From Steroidobacter agaridevorans (GTDB lineage Bacteria > Pseudomonadota > Gammaproteobacteria > Steroidobacterales > Steroidobacteraceae), in the NCBI RefSeq assembly GCF_009932555.1, contig NZ_BLJO01000006.1, positions 10,668 through 74,667 of the forward strand: DNA of 64,000 bases. The letters are read 5' to 3'. Of this stretch, positions 53,894-63,548 are shown in pieces. The notes under the pieces were generated by a model. The model worked only from the letters and a program-made list of their open reading frames with translations, was not told the DNA's origin and did not search any database. Within the stretch, counting starts at the first letter, position 1; every line of letters starts with the position of its first letter. A program made the position numbers and the translations under genes.

Positions 53894-54865
53894 ATGGCAA
53901 AGCATCCGAGCACCGTTCCCGCCAAATCCACTCAGGACGCCCTGACCAACGATGTACTGGACGGTCTGAAGAAAGAGCCGAAGGAACTGTCGCCCGTCTG
54001 GTTCTACGACGAGTTGGGCTCGTTCCTGTTCGACAACATCTGCGAGCTGCCCGAGTACTACATCACTCGCACCGAGCTGCAGATCATGCACGGCCATGCA
54101 GCCGAGATGGCGCAGCACATCGGTCCGGAAGCGGCGTTGATCGAGTTCGGCAGCGGCACCAGTTTGAAAACGCGGTTGCTGCTGGATCGGCTGGAGCAGC
54201 CGCTGGCCTACGTGCCGGTCGATATTTCGCGCGAACACTTGTTCCAGGCCGCCGGCGCGCTCGCGAAGGATTATCCACAGCTGCACATCGTGCCGGTGTG
54301 CGCCGATTTCACGCAAAACTTCGAGCTGCCGCAGTTCGTTCGTAGTGCGCAGCGTCGCATCGTTTATTTCCCCGGCTCGACGCTGGGGAATTTCGATCGC
54401 CCGCAGGCGCGCGAGTTGCTCGCTCGCATGCGGGACTTGGTTGGTAAGAATGGCGCGGTGCTGATCGGCATCGATCTGCGCAAAGATCCTCGCGTTCTCG
54501 AGCGTGCCTACGACGACGCAGCTGGCGTGACGGCGGAGTTCAACATCAATGCTCTGCGTCATGTGAATCGCGAGCTCGGCGCTGACTTCGACCTCGACGC
54601 CTTCGATCATCTCGCCGTGTGGGTGGAGAACGAGAGCCGCATCGAAATGCATCTGGTCAGCAAGAAGGATCAGACCGTGCACCTCGGTGGCGAGAAAGTG
54701 CGCATCGGTCGCGGCGAGCATCTGCGCACCGAGTATTGCCACAAGTACACGCTCGACTCCTTCGGCGAACTGGCAGCGACCGCCGGCCTGGCAGTCAAGC
54801 GAGTGTGGATGGACTCCAACAAGCTGTTCAGCGTGCAACTGCTGGAGCCCGCACGCCTGCAGTAG
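53894..54865 (+). CDS. egtD: L-histidine N-alpha-methyltransferase EgtD
   Basis: This 323-residue SAM-dependent methyltransferase of the EgtD family makes hercynine from histidine in three methylations. Visible motifs are SPVWFYDELGSFLFDNICEL-type start (YDELGSFLFDNICELPEYY), the SAM loop LIEFGSGTSLKTRLLL, YVPVDISREHLFQAA, VYFPGSTLGNF, LIGIDLRKDPRVLERAYDDA and the ending WMDSNKLFSVQLL. It follows egtB on the same transcript with a GGAAGG upstream of the ATG, so the two core ergothioneine genes are intact. The pathway makes the antioxidant ergothioneine in the cytoplasm. Confidence 0.96.
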   Translation: MAKHPSTVPAKSTQDALTNDVLDGLKKEPKELSPVWFYDELGSFLFDNICELPEYYITRTELQIMHGHAAEMAQHIGPEAALIEFGSGTSLKTRLLLDRLEQPLAYVPVDISREHLFQAAGALAKDYPQLHIVPVCADFTQNFELPQFVRSAQRRIVYFPGSTLGNFDRPQARELLARMRDLVGKNGAVLIGIDLRKDPRVLERAYDDAAGVTAEFNINALRHVNRELGADFDLDAFDHLAVWVENESRIEMHLVSKKDQTVHLGGEKVRIGRGEHLRTEYCHKYTLDSFGELAATAGLAVKRVWMDSNKLFSVQLLEPARLQ

Positions 54866-54924
54866 AACCGCCGACGGACCTGCGGAGTTGAGCCGGAAGG
54901 TAAACCCACGTATGGTCCACGGTC

Positions 54925-55680
54925 ATGTCGGAATCCGCTCCTAATATGCAGGGGTGGGCGCTGTTTCTCGATGTCGATGGCACGCTGCTGGAGCTGGCCG
55001 AGACACCGCAGGGAGTGCACGTGCCCACCCACCTCAAACATTTACTCGAAGATGTCCGCTGGCGCCTCGACGGGGCGCTGGCGCTGGTCAGCGGCCGCAG
55101 TCTCGCGAATCTCGACGGCCTGTTCTCGCCGTTGAAGTTCATTGCCTCGGGCGTACATGGTTGCGAGCGACGCACCGCAGATGGGCATGTGTTACGCCCC
55201 GAAGTGGACGCAGCGACGATCGCGCGTGTGCGCGGCCAGCTTGCTGAATTCGTGCGGGGTCACGAAGGTCTGCTGCTAGAAGACAAACACTACGCCGTCG
55301 CCATGCATTTCCGCCGTGCCCCTGAAATGCAGGACGAGGTCTATCGCATCATGAACGAAGTCCTGACGCACCTCGGCCCGACGTTCGCGTTGCAAGCGGG
55401 CAAGAGCGTGCTGGAGCTGCGACCCGGCGCGTGGACCAAAGGCAGTTCGATCACGTCCTTCATGCAGGAAGCGCCGTTCGCCGGGCGCATCCCTGTGTTC
55501 ATCGGAGACGACGTCACTGACGAAGACGCGTTCGAAGTCGTGAACGAGATGAAGGGTGTGTCGATTCGCGTGGGCCAGGCGGCTGCTACTCGCGCGAAGC
55601 ATCGGCTGGGCAGTGTTAGTGAAGTGTTGCGTTGGTTGCAGACTGTTCCGCCGGTCGTTCCACCTCAGCCAGCTCAGTAG
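54925..55680 (+). CDS. otsB: Trehalose-6-phosphate phosphatase
   Basis: This 251-residue HAD-family phosphatase has the nucleophile motif LFLDVDGTLLEL (D16 and D18), LVSGRSLANLDGLF, ASGVHGCERR, VLELRPGAWTKGSSI and the metal motif FIGDDVTDEDAF. This order is specific for trehalose-6-phosphate phosphatases. It would complete trehalose synthesis, but the partner synthase gene (otsA) is not in the window. It lies 59 bases after egtD and 3 bases before the YbdK-type gene. This placement groups osmolyte and thiol-stress genes in what looks like one transcription unit. Confidence 0.93.
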   Translation: MSESAPNMQGWALFLDVDGTLLELAETPQGVHVPTHLKHLLEDVRWRLDGALALVSGRSLANLDGLFSPLKFIASGVHGCERRTADGHVLRPEVDAATIARVRGQLAEFVRGHEGLLLEDKHYAVAMHFRRAPEMQDEVYRIMNEVLTHLGPTFALQAGKSVLELRPGAWTKGSSITSFMQEAPFAGRIPVFIGDDVTDEDAFEVVNEMKGVSIRVGQAAATRAKHRLGSVSEVLRWLQTVPPVVPPQPAQ

Positions 55681-55683
55681 CCC

Positions 55684-56805
55684 ATGGCGTTCGATCCCTC
55701 ATTCGGCATCGAGGAAGAATTCTTCCTCGTCGATGCCCAGACCGGGCTGCTGGGCACGCCCTCGCTCGATCGGTTGATGAGCGACGCGCAGGCCAAGCTC
55801 GGCGATGTCGTCACGTCGGAGTTGTTGCAGTCACAGATTGAGATTGCGTCGCCGATCCTGCGCAGTCACGCGGAGGCGAGCGAAGTGATGTCGCGAACTC
55901 GGCGCGTGCTGAGCGAGGTCGTGGCGGAGCATGGGCTGAATATCGTCGCGGCGAGTACGTATCCGCTGGGCGTGTGGCAAGAGCAGCTCGTTACCGAGAA
56001 GCGACGCTACGACAAGTTGATTGCCGACTTTCGAATCATCAGCCAGCGCAATCTGGTTTGCGGGCTGCATGTTCATGTGGCCATTCCCGAGACGATCGAC
56101 CGCGTCGACGTGATGAATCGGGCGATGCACTGGCTGCCGGCGTTTCTTGCGCTGAGCACGTCGTCGCCGTTCTGGAATCACCGCGTTACTGGCTTGCTGA
56201 GCTATCGGCAGGCGCTCTATGACGAGTGGCCGCGCAGCGGCATCCCGGATTTCTTTCGGGACGAGGCCGACTACCAGGCGTTCACGGATCGCATGCAGGC
56301 GGCCGGAGCGATCAGCGACTCGACGCAGCTATGGTGGGCGATTCGGCCGGCGTTGCGATATCCAACGCTCGAGATGCGAATCGCCGACGCGTGCACGAGA
56401 CTGGAAGATGCTTTGGCAATCGCCGCCCTGTATCGCGCGCTGGTCGCTACGTTGGTGGACAATCCCGACATGGGCAAGGAGCGCAGCACGCATACACGGC
56501 GGCTCATCGATGAGAATCGGTGGCGCGCCAAGCGGGATGGAATCAACGCGAAGTTCATCCTCGAGACGTCCAACGAGGTGGTGCCGGTTGCAACGGTCGT
56601 CAGCGATTTGATTGCCGCATGCGGCGAGCAGATCGATCGGCTCGACTGTGCGGAAGCGCTGAAGCCGATCGATCGCATTCTCAGCGAGGGGACAAGCGCG
56701 CACGAGCAACTCAAGATCTATAACGACCGTCGTGCGGCGGGGGATGAGAGTTGGGAGGCGCTACTGAAAGTCGTCGAGTGGCTCAAGGTGACTACTTTGC
56801 GCTGA
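55684..56805 (+). CDS. ybdK: YbdK-type carboxylate-amine ligase (GCS2 family)
   Basis: This 373-residue protein of the glutamate-cysteine ligase 2 family has the N-terminal FGIEEEFFLVD signature, QSQIEIASPI, VCGLHVHVAIP (the HVHV motif) and the closing DSTQLWWAIRPALRYPTLEM, then RIADACTR. Such enzymes form gamma-glutamyl amides or gamma-glutamylcysteine weakly in vitro. Because it sits just downstream of egtB-egtD it could supply gamma-glutamylcysteine for EgtB, as EgtA does in mycobacteria. That is inference, and other thiol or amine substrates are possible. It begins 3 bases after otsB, and its end overlaps the convergent acetate kinase gene by 14 bases. Confidence 0.87.
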   Translation: MAFDPSFGIEEEFFLVDAQTGLLGTPSLDRLMSDAQAKLGDVVTSELLQSQIEIASPILRSHAEASEVMSRTRRVLSEVVAEHGLNIVAASTYPLGVWQEQLVTEKRRYDKLIADFRIISQRNLVCGLHVHVAIPETIDRVDVMNRAMHWLPAFLALSTSSPFWNHRVTGLLSYRQALYDEWPRSGIPDFFRDEADYQAFTDRMQAAGAISDSTQLWWAIRPALRYPTLEMRIADACTRLEDALAIAALYRALVATLVDNPDMGKERSTHTRRLIDENRWRAKRDGINAKFILETSNEVVPVATVVSDLIAACGEQIDRLDCAEALKPIDRILSEGTSAHEQLKIYNDRRAAGDESWEALLKVVEWLKVTTLR

Positions 56806-57931
56806 CGCCTGCTAATGCCGCGGCTGTGGCGCGAGCCATGGAAAGTTCTTCATCGGCGCGCACGGCGAGCAAGTGCACGCGTGAGCCAGCGGCATTGAAC
56901 GCAGCGACGGGTTGCTCACTCGATAACTTCACACGCTCATTGCTCGCGACATCGAGCACGGCGCCCATGAACTCCAGCCGCTCCGAGCAGCGACGCCGAA
57001 TCAGAGCATTGTGCTCTCCGACGCCAGCCGTGAACGCGATGGCATCCGCTCCACCCATTCCTGCCGCGTACGCGCCGATGTACTTCCGAACGCGGTGCAC
57101 GTACAGGTCGATGGCCAACACACCATCCTCATCGCCGACGCTGGCCCGACGCGCGATCTCTCGCATGTCGTTCGTTCCAGCGAGTCCTTTCAACCCGGAT
57201 CGTTTGTTGAGCAAGTCATCCAGCTCATCCGCATCGAGATGACTTTCGCGACGCAGTTGTAACAGCACGCCCGGATCGACATCCCCTGCCCTCGTTCCCA
57301 TGACCAACCCTTCGAGCGGCGTCATTCCCATACTTGTGTCGACACTCCGCCCACCTTCGATGGCAGTGACGCTCGCGCCATTCCCCAGGTGGCAAGAAAT
57401 GACTCGCAGCTTCTTCACATCAGTCCGCAAGTAAGCGGCGACGCTGTGAGCCACATGTTCGTGATTGATCCCATGAAAGCCAAAGCGACGAATGCCAAAT
57501 CGCCGGCGGATATCGAGCGGCAACGCATACTCACGCGCATGAGCGGGCAGCGCGGAGTGAAACGCGGTATCGAACACGGCGAAGTGAGGAACGCCAGGCA
57601 ACGAAGCCATGGCGCGACGAATGGCTGCGAGCGCCGGCGGGTTGTGCAATGGCGCGAGGTGGTTCAGTTGCTCGATCTCGTCGAGCACAGCATCGTCCAA
57701 TCGCGCTGGATCGCGAAACTTCTCGCCGCCGTGGACCACGCGATGAACCACCGCCTCGGGCGACAGCGAAGCATCCAGTGCCCGATACCTCGCCAGCAAT
57801 TCATCGACCGCAGCCGCCATATCCGAACCGATGTTCTCGATCTGGATTTCTTGCAGGCGACGGTCGTGCGCCGTATCGATCAGGGCGCTTTTGACCGAAG
57901 AGCTGCCACAGTTCAGGGCAAGGACGCGCAT
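56792..57931 (-). CDS. ackA: Acetate kinase
   Basis: This 379-residue ASKHA-fold kinase interconverts acetate and acetyl phosphate with ATP. Signatures are VLALNCGSSSVKSALID at the N-terminus, VVHRVVHGGEKF, FAVFDTAFH, ISCHLGNGASVTAIEGGRSV, DTSMGMTPLEGLVMGTRAGD and FTAGVGEHNALIRRR. The start is the ATG at 57931; the frame is open for 18 more codons but those are not conserved. There is no phosphotransacetylase gene next to it in the window. It diverges from the M20 amidohydrolase gene. Confidence 0.95.
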   Translation of the reverse strand: MRVLALNCGSSSVKSALIDTAHDRRLQEIQIENIGSDMAAAVDELLARYRALDASLSPEAVVHRVVHGGEKFRDPARLDDAVLDEIEQLNHLAPLHNPPALAAIRRAMASLPGVPHFAVFDTAFHSALPAHAREYALPLDIRRRFGIRRFGFHGINHEHVAHSVAAYLRTDVKKLRVISCHLGNGASVTAIEGGRSVDTSMGMTPLEGLVMGTRAGDVDPGVLLQLRRESHLDADELDDLLNKRSGLKGLAGTNDMREIARRASVGDEDGVLAIDLYVHRVRKYIGAYAAGMGGADAIAFTAGVGEHNALIRRRCSERLEFMGAVLDVASNERVKLSSEQPVAAFNAAGSRVHLLAVRADEELSMARATAAALAGVSAK

Positions 57932-57996
57932 GACGGAAAAATACCACCCTCCAGGCCGGGCTTGTACACTGCACTGGAAGATCAACGGAGACCCGC

Positions 57997-59307
57997 ATGC
58001 ATCGTTCCGTAAAAATCAAAAGCATTCTCGCCGGCGGCGTACTGACGCTCGCCATCCCGATGGTCGGAAGCGCCGACGTAGCGCCAGTGGATGTAGCGGC
58101 AAAAGCGGTCGAGCCGCACGTGATCGAATGGCGACGCCACCTGCACGCCAATCCCGAGCTGAGCAATCGAGAGGTGAAGACCGCGGACTTCATCGCGAAG
58201 CGTTTGAAGGCGATGGGCCTGGAAGTGAAGACCGGCATCGCTCACACCGGCGTGGCTGCACTGTTGAAGGGCGGCAAGCCGGGCAAGACCATTGCACTGC
58301 GCGCCGACATGGACGCGCTGCCCGTTACCGAGCAAAACGACCTGCCGTTCCGCTCCAAGGTAACGACCGAGTTCCGGGGCGAGAAAGTCGGCGTGATGCA
58401 TGCCTGCGGTCACGACGGGCACGTCGCGATTCTGCTCGGCGTCGCCGAGGCTCTGGTCAAGATGAAAGACTCCCTGAGCGGCCAGGTGCTGTTCGTCTTC
58501 CAGCCGGCCGAGGAAGGTCCGCCCGAAGGTGAGCGTGGCGGCGCGAAGCTGATGATGGAAGAAGGGTTGTTCAATATCGCCAAGCCCGACGCGATGATCG
58601 GCCTGCATTTGATGGCCTCGCTCAACACCGGCGTGATCGGCTACAAGCCGGGCCCGCTGATGGCAGGCTCGGACTATTTCACGATCGTGGTGACTGGCGC
58701 GCAGACTCACGGCTCGCGGCCGTGGGGAGGCGTCGATCCCATCACGGTGTCGGGTCAGATCATCACCGGCCTGCAGACCATCGTGTCCCGTCAGATCGAC
58801 ATCACCCAAGTGCCCGCGGTGATCACGGTCGGCGCCATCAAGGGCGGCATTCGTTTCAACATCATCCCGGACTCGGTGGAAATGGTCGGCACGGTTCGCA
58901 ACTTCGATCGCGCGATGCGCGATGACATCGTCAAGCGCATGCAGACCACTGCCAGCAACATCGCCGAAGCCAGCGGTGCGAAGGCTGAAGTGAAGTTCCG
59001 TTCCGACGTCTCGCTGCCGCCGGTCGTCAACGACCTGGAACTGACCGACCGCGCGGTGCCCTTGTTCGAACAACTGGTCGGCAAGGACAATGTGACCCAG
59101 ATCACCCTGCAGACCACGGCCGACGATTTCTCGTTCTTCGGCACCGAAGTGCCGTCGATCTACTTCTGGGTAGGCATCACACCGCGCGACAAAGACCCGG
59201 CCAAGGTGCCGTTCAATCATTCGCCGCTGTTCTATCTCGACGAGGCCGGATTGATCACCGGCGTACGGGCGATGCTGGCGCTGACCACGGATTTCCTGGC
59301 CCGCTAA
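57997..59307 (+). CDS. Exported M20D family amidohydrolase
   Basis: This 436-residue metal hydrolase of the M20D/indole-acetyl-amino-acid hydrolase-like group has a signal peptide (ILAGGVLTLAIPMVGSADVA), so it is periplasmic. It has WRRHLHANPELSNREVKTAD, IALRADMDALPV, VMHACGHDGHVAILLG (metal-site C137, H139), FVFQPAEEGPP and ITVGAIKGGIRFNIIPDSVE. Family members cleave N-acyl amino acids, hippurate and similar amides, and the exported form suggests scavenging of amino-acid conjugates. ACGGAG lies just upstream of the ATG. It is unlinked to the flanking genes in function. Confidence 0.92.
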   Translation: MHRSVKIKSILAGGVLTLAIPMVGSADVAPVDVAAKAVEPHVIEWRRHLHANPELSNREVKTADFIAKRLKAMGLEVKTGIAHTGVAALLKGGKPGKTIALRADMDALPVTEQNDLPFRSKVTTEFRGEKVGVMHACGHDGHVAILLGVAEALVKMKDSLSGQVLFVFQPAEEGPPEGERGGAKLMMEEGLFNIAKPDAMIGLHLMASLNTGVIGYKPGPLMAGSDYFTIVVTGAQTHGSRPWGGVDPITVSGQIITGLQTIVSRQIDITQVPAVITVGAIKGGIRFNIIPDSVEMVGTVRNFDRAMRDDIVKRMQTTASNIAEASGAKAEVKFRSDVSLPPVVNDLELTDRAVPLFEQLVGKDNVTQITLQTTADDFSFFGTEVPSIYFWVGITPRDKDPAKVPFNHSPLFYLDEAGLITGVRAMLALTTDFLAR

Positions 59308-59449
59308 CCCCCGGCCCGAATGCGAGTCGCGTCACAAATCCAGACGATACCGATGGCTATCGGTCATAACGCGACATTCGTACTTGCCGCAAACTCACCT
59401 ACTGACTGTACTGCGCGCCTCGGGAGGAAACGCATCGCTTGGAGTGGCG

Positions 59450-62400
59450 GTGAAACAATCAAGAAACCTGCTCGCAGTCATCGCCGGACAGAGCTCGGTG
59501 GTCGCGATCCTGGTGCTGGTATTGATACTGGCCGTCGCGGGCGCACCGTTGCTGCAACAAAAGAAGGTGGTGGCGGAGAACATCGGCACGGAAGTCGCCA
59601 TTACCAAGGCCTATGCGCTCAGCGAGGCCTTGTTGTCCCATGCTGTCCCGGGACAATCGTTAGACACGTTCAATCAGGCTTTCACGGCGCGCCACTTCGC
59701 GGGCGTGTTGAGTGGCGCCCAGGCTGAGCCAAAGGACGAGATAGCGTCGCGGGCGGTCGCGGCGCTTCGTAACAACGCCAGCCAGCCGTTCGTCCATTTC
59801 CAGGACCTGGCTGGAACGCCGCATTTGTTTTATGCGGTGCCGGATCAGGCCGGGGGCGCGCTGCTGATCGATCTGACGCTGACCCGCGAGCAGGCGACCA
59901 TCTACCGTTTCTTCGGTCAGTCGTATCTCTCCTCCAGCGCGCTGGGCTACATCCTGGTCGGTCTGCTGCTGCTCGGTGTGTTCGGCTTGCGTCACTATCT
60001 GCGCTCGTTGATCGAGCTGCCCGAGGATGAGCGCCGTCGTGTCATCCGCCAAGGTCTGGACGGCGCGCCCCGGAACCGTCGCAATCTGCTGCCCTGGCTG
60101 TTCGGCATCTGCGCGCTGGTATTCGCGGCCGATCTGGTCAACGTACAGGATTCGATCATCGGCATCGGCTACGTGCTCGCGGTGATCCTCGCTCTCTCCT
60201 CGAACCGTCATTGGCATGTCGGCGTGATTGGTTTCGTCAGCGCCGTGTGTCTGCTCGTGTCGCCCATCCTCTCGTCGTATCACGGTGGCTGGTGGGCCTA
60301 TCTCGAAAGCCATGCGGTCGCAGTGTTTGCAATCTTCGTCACCGCGTTCTTCGGCTCCGCCAACATGCGCAAGACGCAGACGGAGACGGTGGCGCTGGCC
60401 GAGGCCATGCGCTCTCGCAACGAGACTGCCGAGCTGCGCGCCGCGCTGGAACGCGCCGAGGCTGCCGAAAGTAACAATCGCCGCATGGTCGAGCGCATGC
60501 GCATGGCGAACGAGTCCGCCCGCCTGTCCGTCTGGGAGTGGGACGTCACCCAGGACTGGCTGGTGATCGACGAAGGCTGCCCGATGCTCAAGCGCTGCGG
60601 CGGCATGCGCGCGTTCAAGGGCACGGAGTACACGCGCAAGTTCGTGCATCCAGACGAACAGGTTGCATGGAACGAGATGTTTCGGCAGGCCGTGCGCAGC
60701 AATACCACGGTCATTGCCCAGCGCTATCGCATGATCGACGCGGGCGGCACCACGCGCCACATTCAGACGCACGCCCGCATCCTGCGGGACGATCGAGGCC
60801 GCGCAGTCAGCGTGCTTGGCATCGACTGGGATGTCACCAAGGAAGAGCGGGCGAAAGAAGAAATCTCACGCCAGGCAACCGAGATCAAGGAGGCGCAGGA
60901 ACGTTTCCAGCGCGCCGTGTCCGGTACGCAGGACGCGCTGTTCGAGTTCAATCTGCAGACCGGCGAAATCTGGCACTCCCCGCAGTTCCGCAAGATGCTT
61001 GGCTACGACGGCAGCGAACGCAACGACGAAGGTCGGCCCGAAGCGTTCGTGCATCCCGATGACGGCGCCATCGTCGGCAAGGCGATGAGCGATCATCTGC
61101 AGCGTCGCATTCCTTACGACATCGAATACCGTCTGCGTAAGAAAGACGGCGAGTGGTTGTGGGTGCGCTCGCGCGCCAGCGCCGAGCGCGATGAAGACGA
61201 TCGGCCGCTGTGGCTGGCCGGTTCGATTCACGACATCTCGCACGAACGCGCCGCCCGCGTCGCGATGGAACGCGCAGCCGAGGAAGCCGAAGAAGCCAGC
61301 CGCGCCAAGAGCTCGTTCCTGGCCACGATGAGCCACGAGATCCGCACGCCGATGAACGGCATCATCGGCATGACCGGTTTGTTGCTGGATACCGGCCTGG
61401 ATCGGGTACAGCGCGATTACGCCGAAACCATCCGCGCCAGCGCCGACTCGCTGCTGACCATTCTCAACGACATCCTGGATTTTTCGAAGATCGAAGCCGG
61501 CAAGCTCGACATCGAGAACATCGAGCTCGACCTGCGCTCCAACGTCGACGACGTCGGCTCCATCATGGCGTTCCAGGCCGCGGCCAAGAGCCTGGAGCTG
61601 GTGGTCAATGTCCGGCCCGAAGTGCCGGAGCGCGTGCTCGGCGATCCGCAGCGCATCCGTCAATGTTTGCTCAACCTGGTCGGCAACGCGATCAAGTTCA
61701 CCCAGACCGGCGAAGTCGTGCTGGAAGTCGGCTTGCTCGGCCGCCAGAACGGTCGCGCGCTGATGCACTTCGAAGTGCGCGACACCGGCATCGGCATTCC
61801 GCGCGAGTCGCTGGATAAATTGTTCCAGCCATTCATTCAGGCGGACTCTTCGACCACGCGTCGCTTCGGCGGCACCGGTCTGGGCCTGTCGATCGTTCGC
61901 AAGCTGGTCGAGATGATGGGCGGCCAGACCGGCGCGCAGAGCGAAGTCGGCAAGGGCTCGACGTTCTGGTTCACGCTGCCGGTCGAAGAGCCGGCCGGCA
62001 TGGGCGATTACGTGCCCGAGCATGCAGCGATTCACCAAGGTCGTCGCATCCTGCTCGTCGACGACAACGAGACCAACCGTCGCGTGCTGTCGAGCCAGAT
62101 GGTTCACGCCGGCTACGAAGTAGTGACGGCGTCGCATGCTCACGAAGCACTGGCCATTCTTCGTTCGGGTCGGGGCGCGTTCGACGCGGTCGTGCTCGAC
62201 TATCAAATGCCCGACATGGATGGCTCCATGCTCGGCGAGCAGATCATGAGCGCGCGCGACATTCCGCCGACGCGTCTGGTGTTGCTCACATCGCTGGATC
62301 GTTCCGGCGATATGCAGCGCTTCGCGGACATCGGCTTCTCGGCGTATCTCACCAAGCCGGTGCGCACTCGCGAGCTGCTGGATTGTTTGAATCGCGCGCT

Positions 62401-63262
62401 GTCACGCGGGCCTGAAGACTGGCACATGCGCAGCCAGCCCATCATCACTCGCGGCACGCTGGTCGCGAACGAAGTCAAACGGATGTACTCGGGCCGTGTA
62501 CTGCTGGTCGAGGACAACGCGATCAATCAGCGCGTCGCGCGCCGCTTCCTGGAGCGCCTGGGTTGCGAAGTGCACGTGGTCGGCGACGGCAAGCAAGCCG
62601 TCGATGCTTTTGCGTCCAACAGCTACGGCTTCATCCTCATGGACATGCAGATGCCGGTGATGGACGGCTTGGAAGCCACGCAACGCATCCGCCAGATCGA
62701 AGGCGAAGAACGCCGCACGCCGATCGTCGCGCTCACCGCGAACGCGATGATGGGCACGCTGGAGCGCTGTCTCGAAGCCGGCATGGACGATTACCTCACC
62801 AAGCCGCTCGACATCTCACGCCTGCAGGACGTGCTGGATCGATTCATGGGCGCGGCGTCGTCGGACCTGGAGCCGACGGTCATCGCGTCGATGACGCGCA
62901 ACCTCGATGAATCGCTCAAGGCGCGCCTGCAGGAAGTCGCGGGCGACGACGAGGAGTTTGCGGCCGAGCTGGTCAGCGCCTTCATCATGAGCGGCGAGGA
63001 AGCGATTCTGGAACTGCGCGCGGCCGCGCATCGCCAGGATCTCGATCAACTAGCCCGCGCAGCTCACAAGCTCAAAGGTGCGGCGAACAACCTGCATGTG
63101 GCTCGGCTGGGATTGCTCACTGCGGACGTGGAAACCCGAGCGCGCGGCGGCGGCCGCAACGATTGGAGCGAAGAGCTGAAGATGATTTCGGCGGAATTCG
63201 AGCGCGTCTCGGATCAGCTGCGCGCTCTGCTCGACAAGCAGTGGCAGAGGAAGGCGGGCTGA
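59450..63262 (+). CDS. BarA-like hybrid sensor histidine kinase
   Basis: This protein of about 1270 residues is a hybrid kinase. It begins with a membrane helix ([16 protein letters not shown]), a periplasmic part (about 30-150), another helix and a group of four to five helices (about 200-320). PAS domains follow at about 335-450 and 465-590. A HisKA domain has the phospho-histidine in [15 protein letters not shown] (about 625), and a catalytic ATPase domain ([27 protein letters not shown]) is next. Two receiver domains ([28 protein letters not shown]) and a C-terminal Hpt domain ([12 protein letters not shown]) complete the phosphorelay. I choose GTG at 59450 (GGAG 5 bases before); the frame is open from 59384. 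The partner response regulator is not in the window. Confidence 0.92.
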   Translation: MKQSRNLLAVIAGQSSVVAILVLVLILAVAGAPLLQQKKVVAENIGTEVAITKAYALSEALLSHAVPGQSLDTFNQAFTARHFAGVLSGAQAEPKDEIASRAVAALRNNASQPFVHFQDLAGTPHLFYAVPDQAGGALLIDLTLTREQATIYRFFGQSYLSSSALGYILVGLLLLGVFGLRHYLRSLIELPEDERRRVIRQGLDGAPRNRRNLLPWLFGICALVFAADLVNVQDSIIGIGYVLAVILALSSNRHWHVGVIGFVSAVCLLVSPILSSYHGGWWAYLESHAVAVFAIFVTAFFGSANMRKTQTETVALAEAMRSRNETAELRAALERAEAAESNNRRMVERMRMANESARLSVWEWDVTQDWLVIDEGCPMLKRCGGMRAFKGTEYTRKFVHPDEQVAWNEMFRQAVRSNTTVIAQRYRMIDAGGTTRHIQTHARILRDDRGRAVSVLGIDWDVTKEERAKEEISRQATEIKEAQERFQRAVSGTQDALFEFNLQTGEIWHSPQFRKMLGYDGSERNDEGRPEAFVHPDDGAIVGKAMSDHLQRRIPYDIEYRLRKKDGEWLWVRSRASAERDEDDRPLWLAGSIHDISHERAARVAMERAAEEAEEASRAKSSFLATMSHEIRTPMNGIIGMTGLLLDTGLDRVQRDYAETIRASADSLLTILNDILDFSKIEAGKLDIENIELDLRSNVDDVGSIMAFQAAAKSLELVVNVRPEVPERVLGDPQRIRQCLLNLVGNAIKFTQTGEVVLEVGLLGRQNGRALMHFEVRDTGIGIPRESLDKLFQPFIQADSSTTRRFGGTGLGLSIVRKLVEMMGGQTGAQSEVGKGSTFWFTLPVEEPAGMGDYVPEHAAIHQGRRILLVDDNETNRRVLSSQMVHAGYEVVTASHAHEALAILRSGRGAFDAVVLDYQMPDMDGSMLGEQIMSARDIPPTRLVLLTSLDRSGDMQRFADIGFSAYLTKPVRTRELLDCLNRALSRGPEDWHMRSQPIITRGTLVANEVKRMYSGRVLLVEDNAINQRVARRFLERLGCEVHVVGDGKQAVDAFASNSYGFILMDMQMPVMDGLEATQRIRQIEGEERRTPIVALTANAMMGTLERCLEAGMDDYLTKPLDISRLQDVLDRFMGAASSDLEPTVIASMTRNLDESLKARLQEVAGDDEEFAAELVSAFIMSGEEAILELRAAAHRQDLDQLARAAHKLKGAANNLHVARLGLLTADVETRARGGGRNDWSEELKMISAEFERVSDQLRALLDKQWQRKAG

Positions 63263-63263
63263 A

Positions 63264-63536
63264 CTACTCGCCTTCGGGTTTGAATTCCGCGGGTTTGTCC
63301 GAGCCGCCGCCGAAAAAGAATTTCTCCATCTCCTGGACCAGGAACTTGCGGGCCTTGGGCTCGATGGGCGTGAGGCGGTATTCGTTGAGCAGCATCGTCT
63401 GGTGCTTGAGCCAGCGCTGCCACGCCTCCTTGGAAACGTTCTCGTAAATGCGCTGCCCGAGCTCGCCGGGATACGGCGCGTAGTCGAGCCCTTCGGCTTC
63501 GACTCCCAGCAACACACACTTCACCATTCTGGCCAT
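63264..63536 (-). CDS. yggX: Fe(II)-trafficking protein YggX
   Basis: This 90-residue protein is full length for YggX, a small gammaproteobacterial protein that protects Fe-S clusters and limits oxidative damage. It contains [20 protein letters not shown] (with the conserved Cys), [31 protein letters not shown] and [12 protein letters not shown]. Its stop is 1 base from the end of the convergent histidine kinase gene. The second methionine (63527) is an alternative start. Confidence 0.95.
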   Translation of the reverse strand: MARMVKCVLLGVEAEGLDYAPYPGELGQRIYENVSKEAWQRWLKHQTMLLNEYRLTPIEPKARKFLVQEMEKFFFGGGSDKPAEFKPEGE

Positions 63537-63548
63537 AGCGATTCCACC

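Noticed and set aside
59384-59449. Upstream TTG start of the hybrid histidine kinase
   Set aside because: The extra 22 residues show no conserved feature, whereas GTG 59450 has a well-spaced GGAG and starts right before the first membrane helix.
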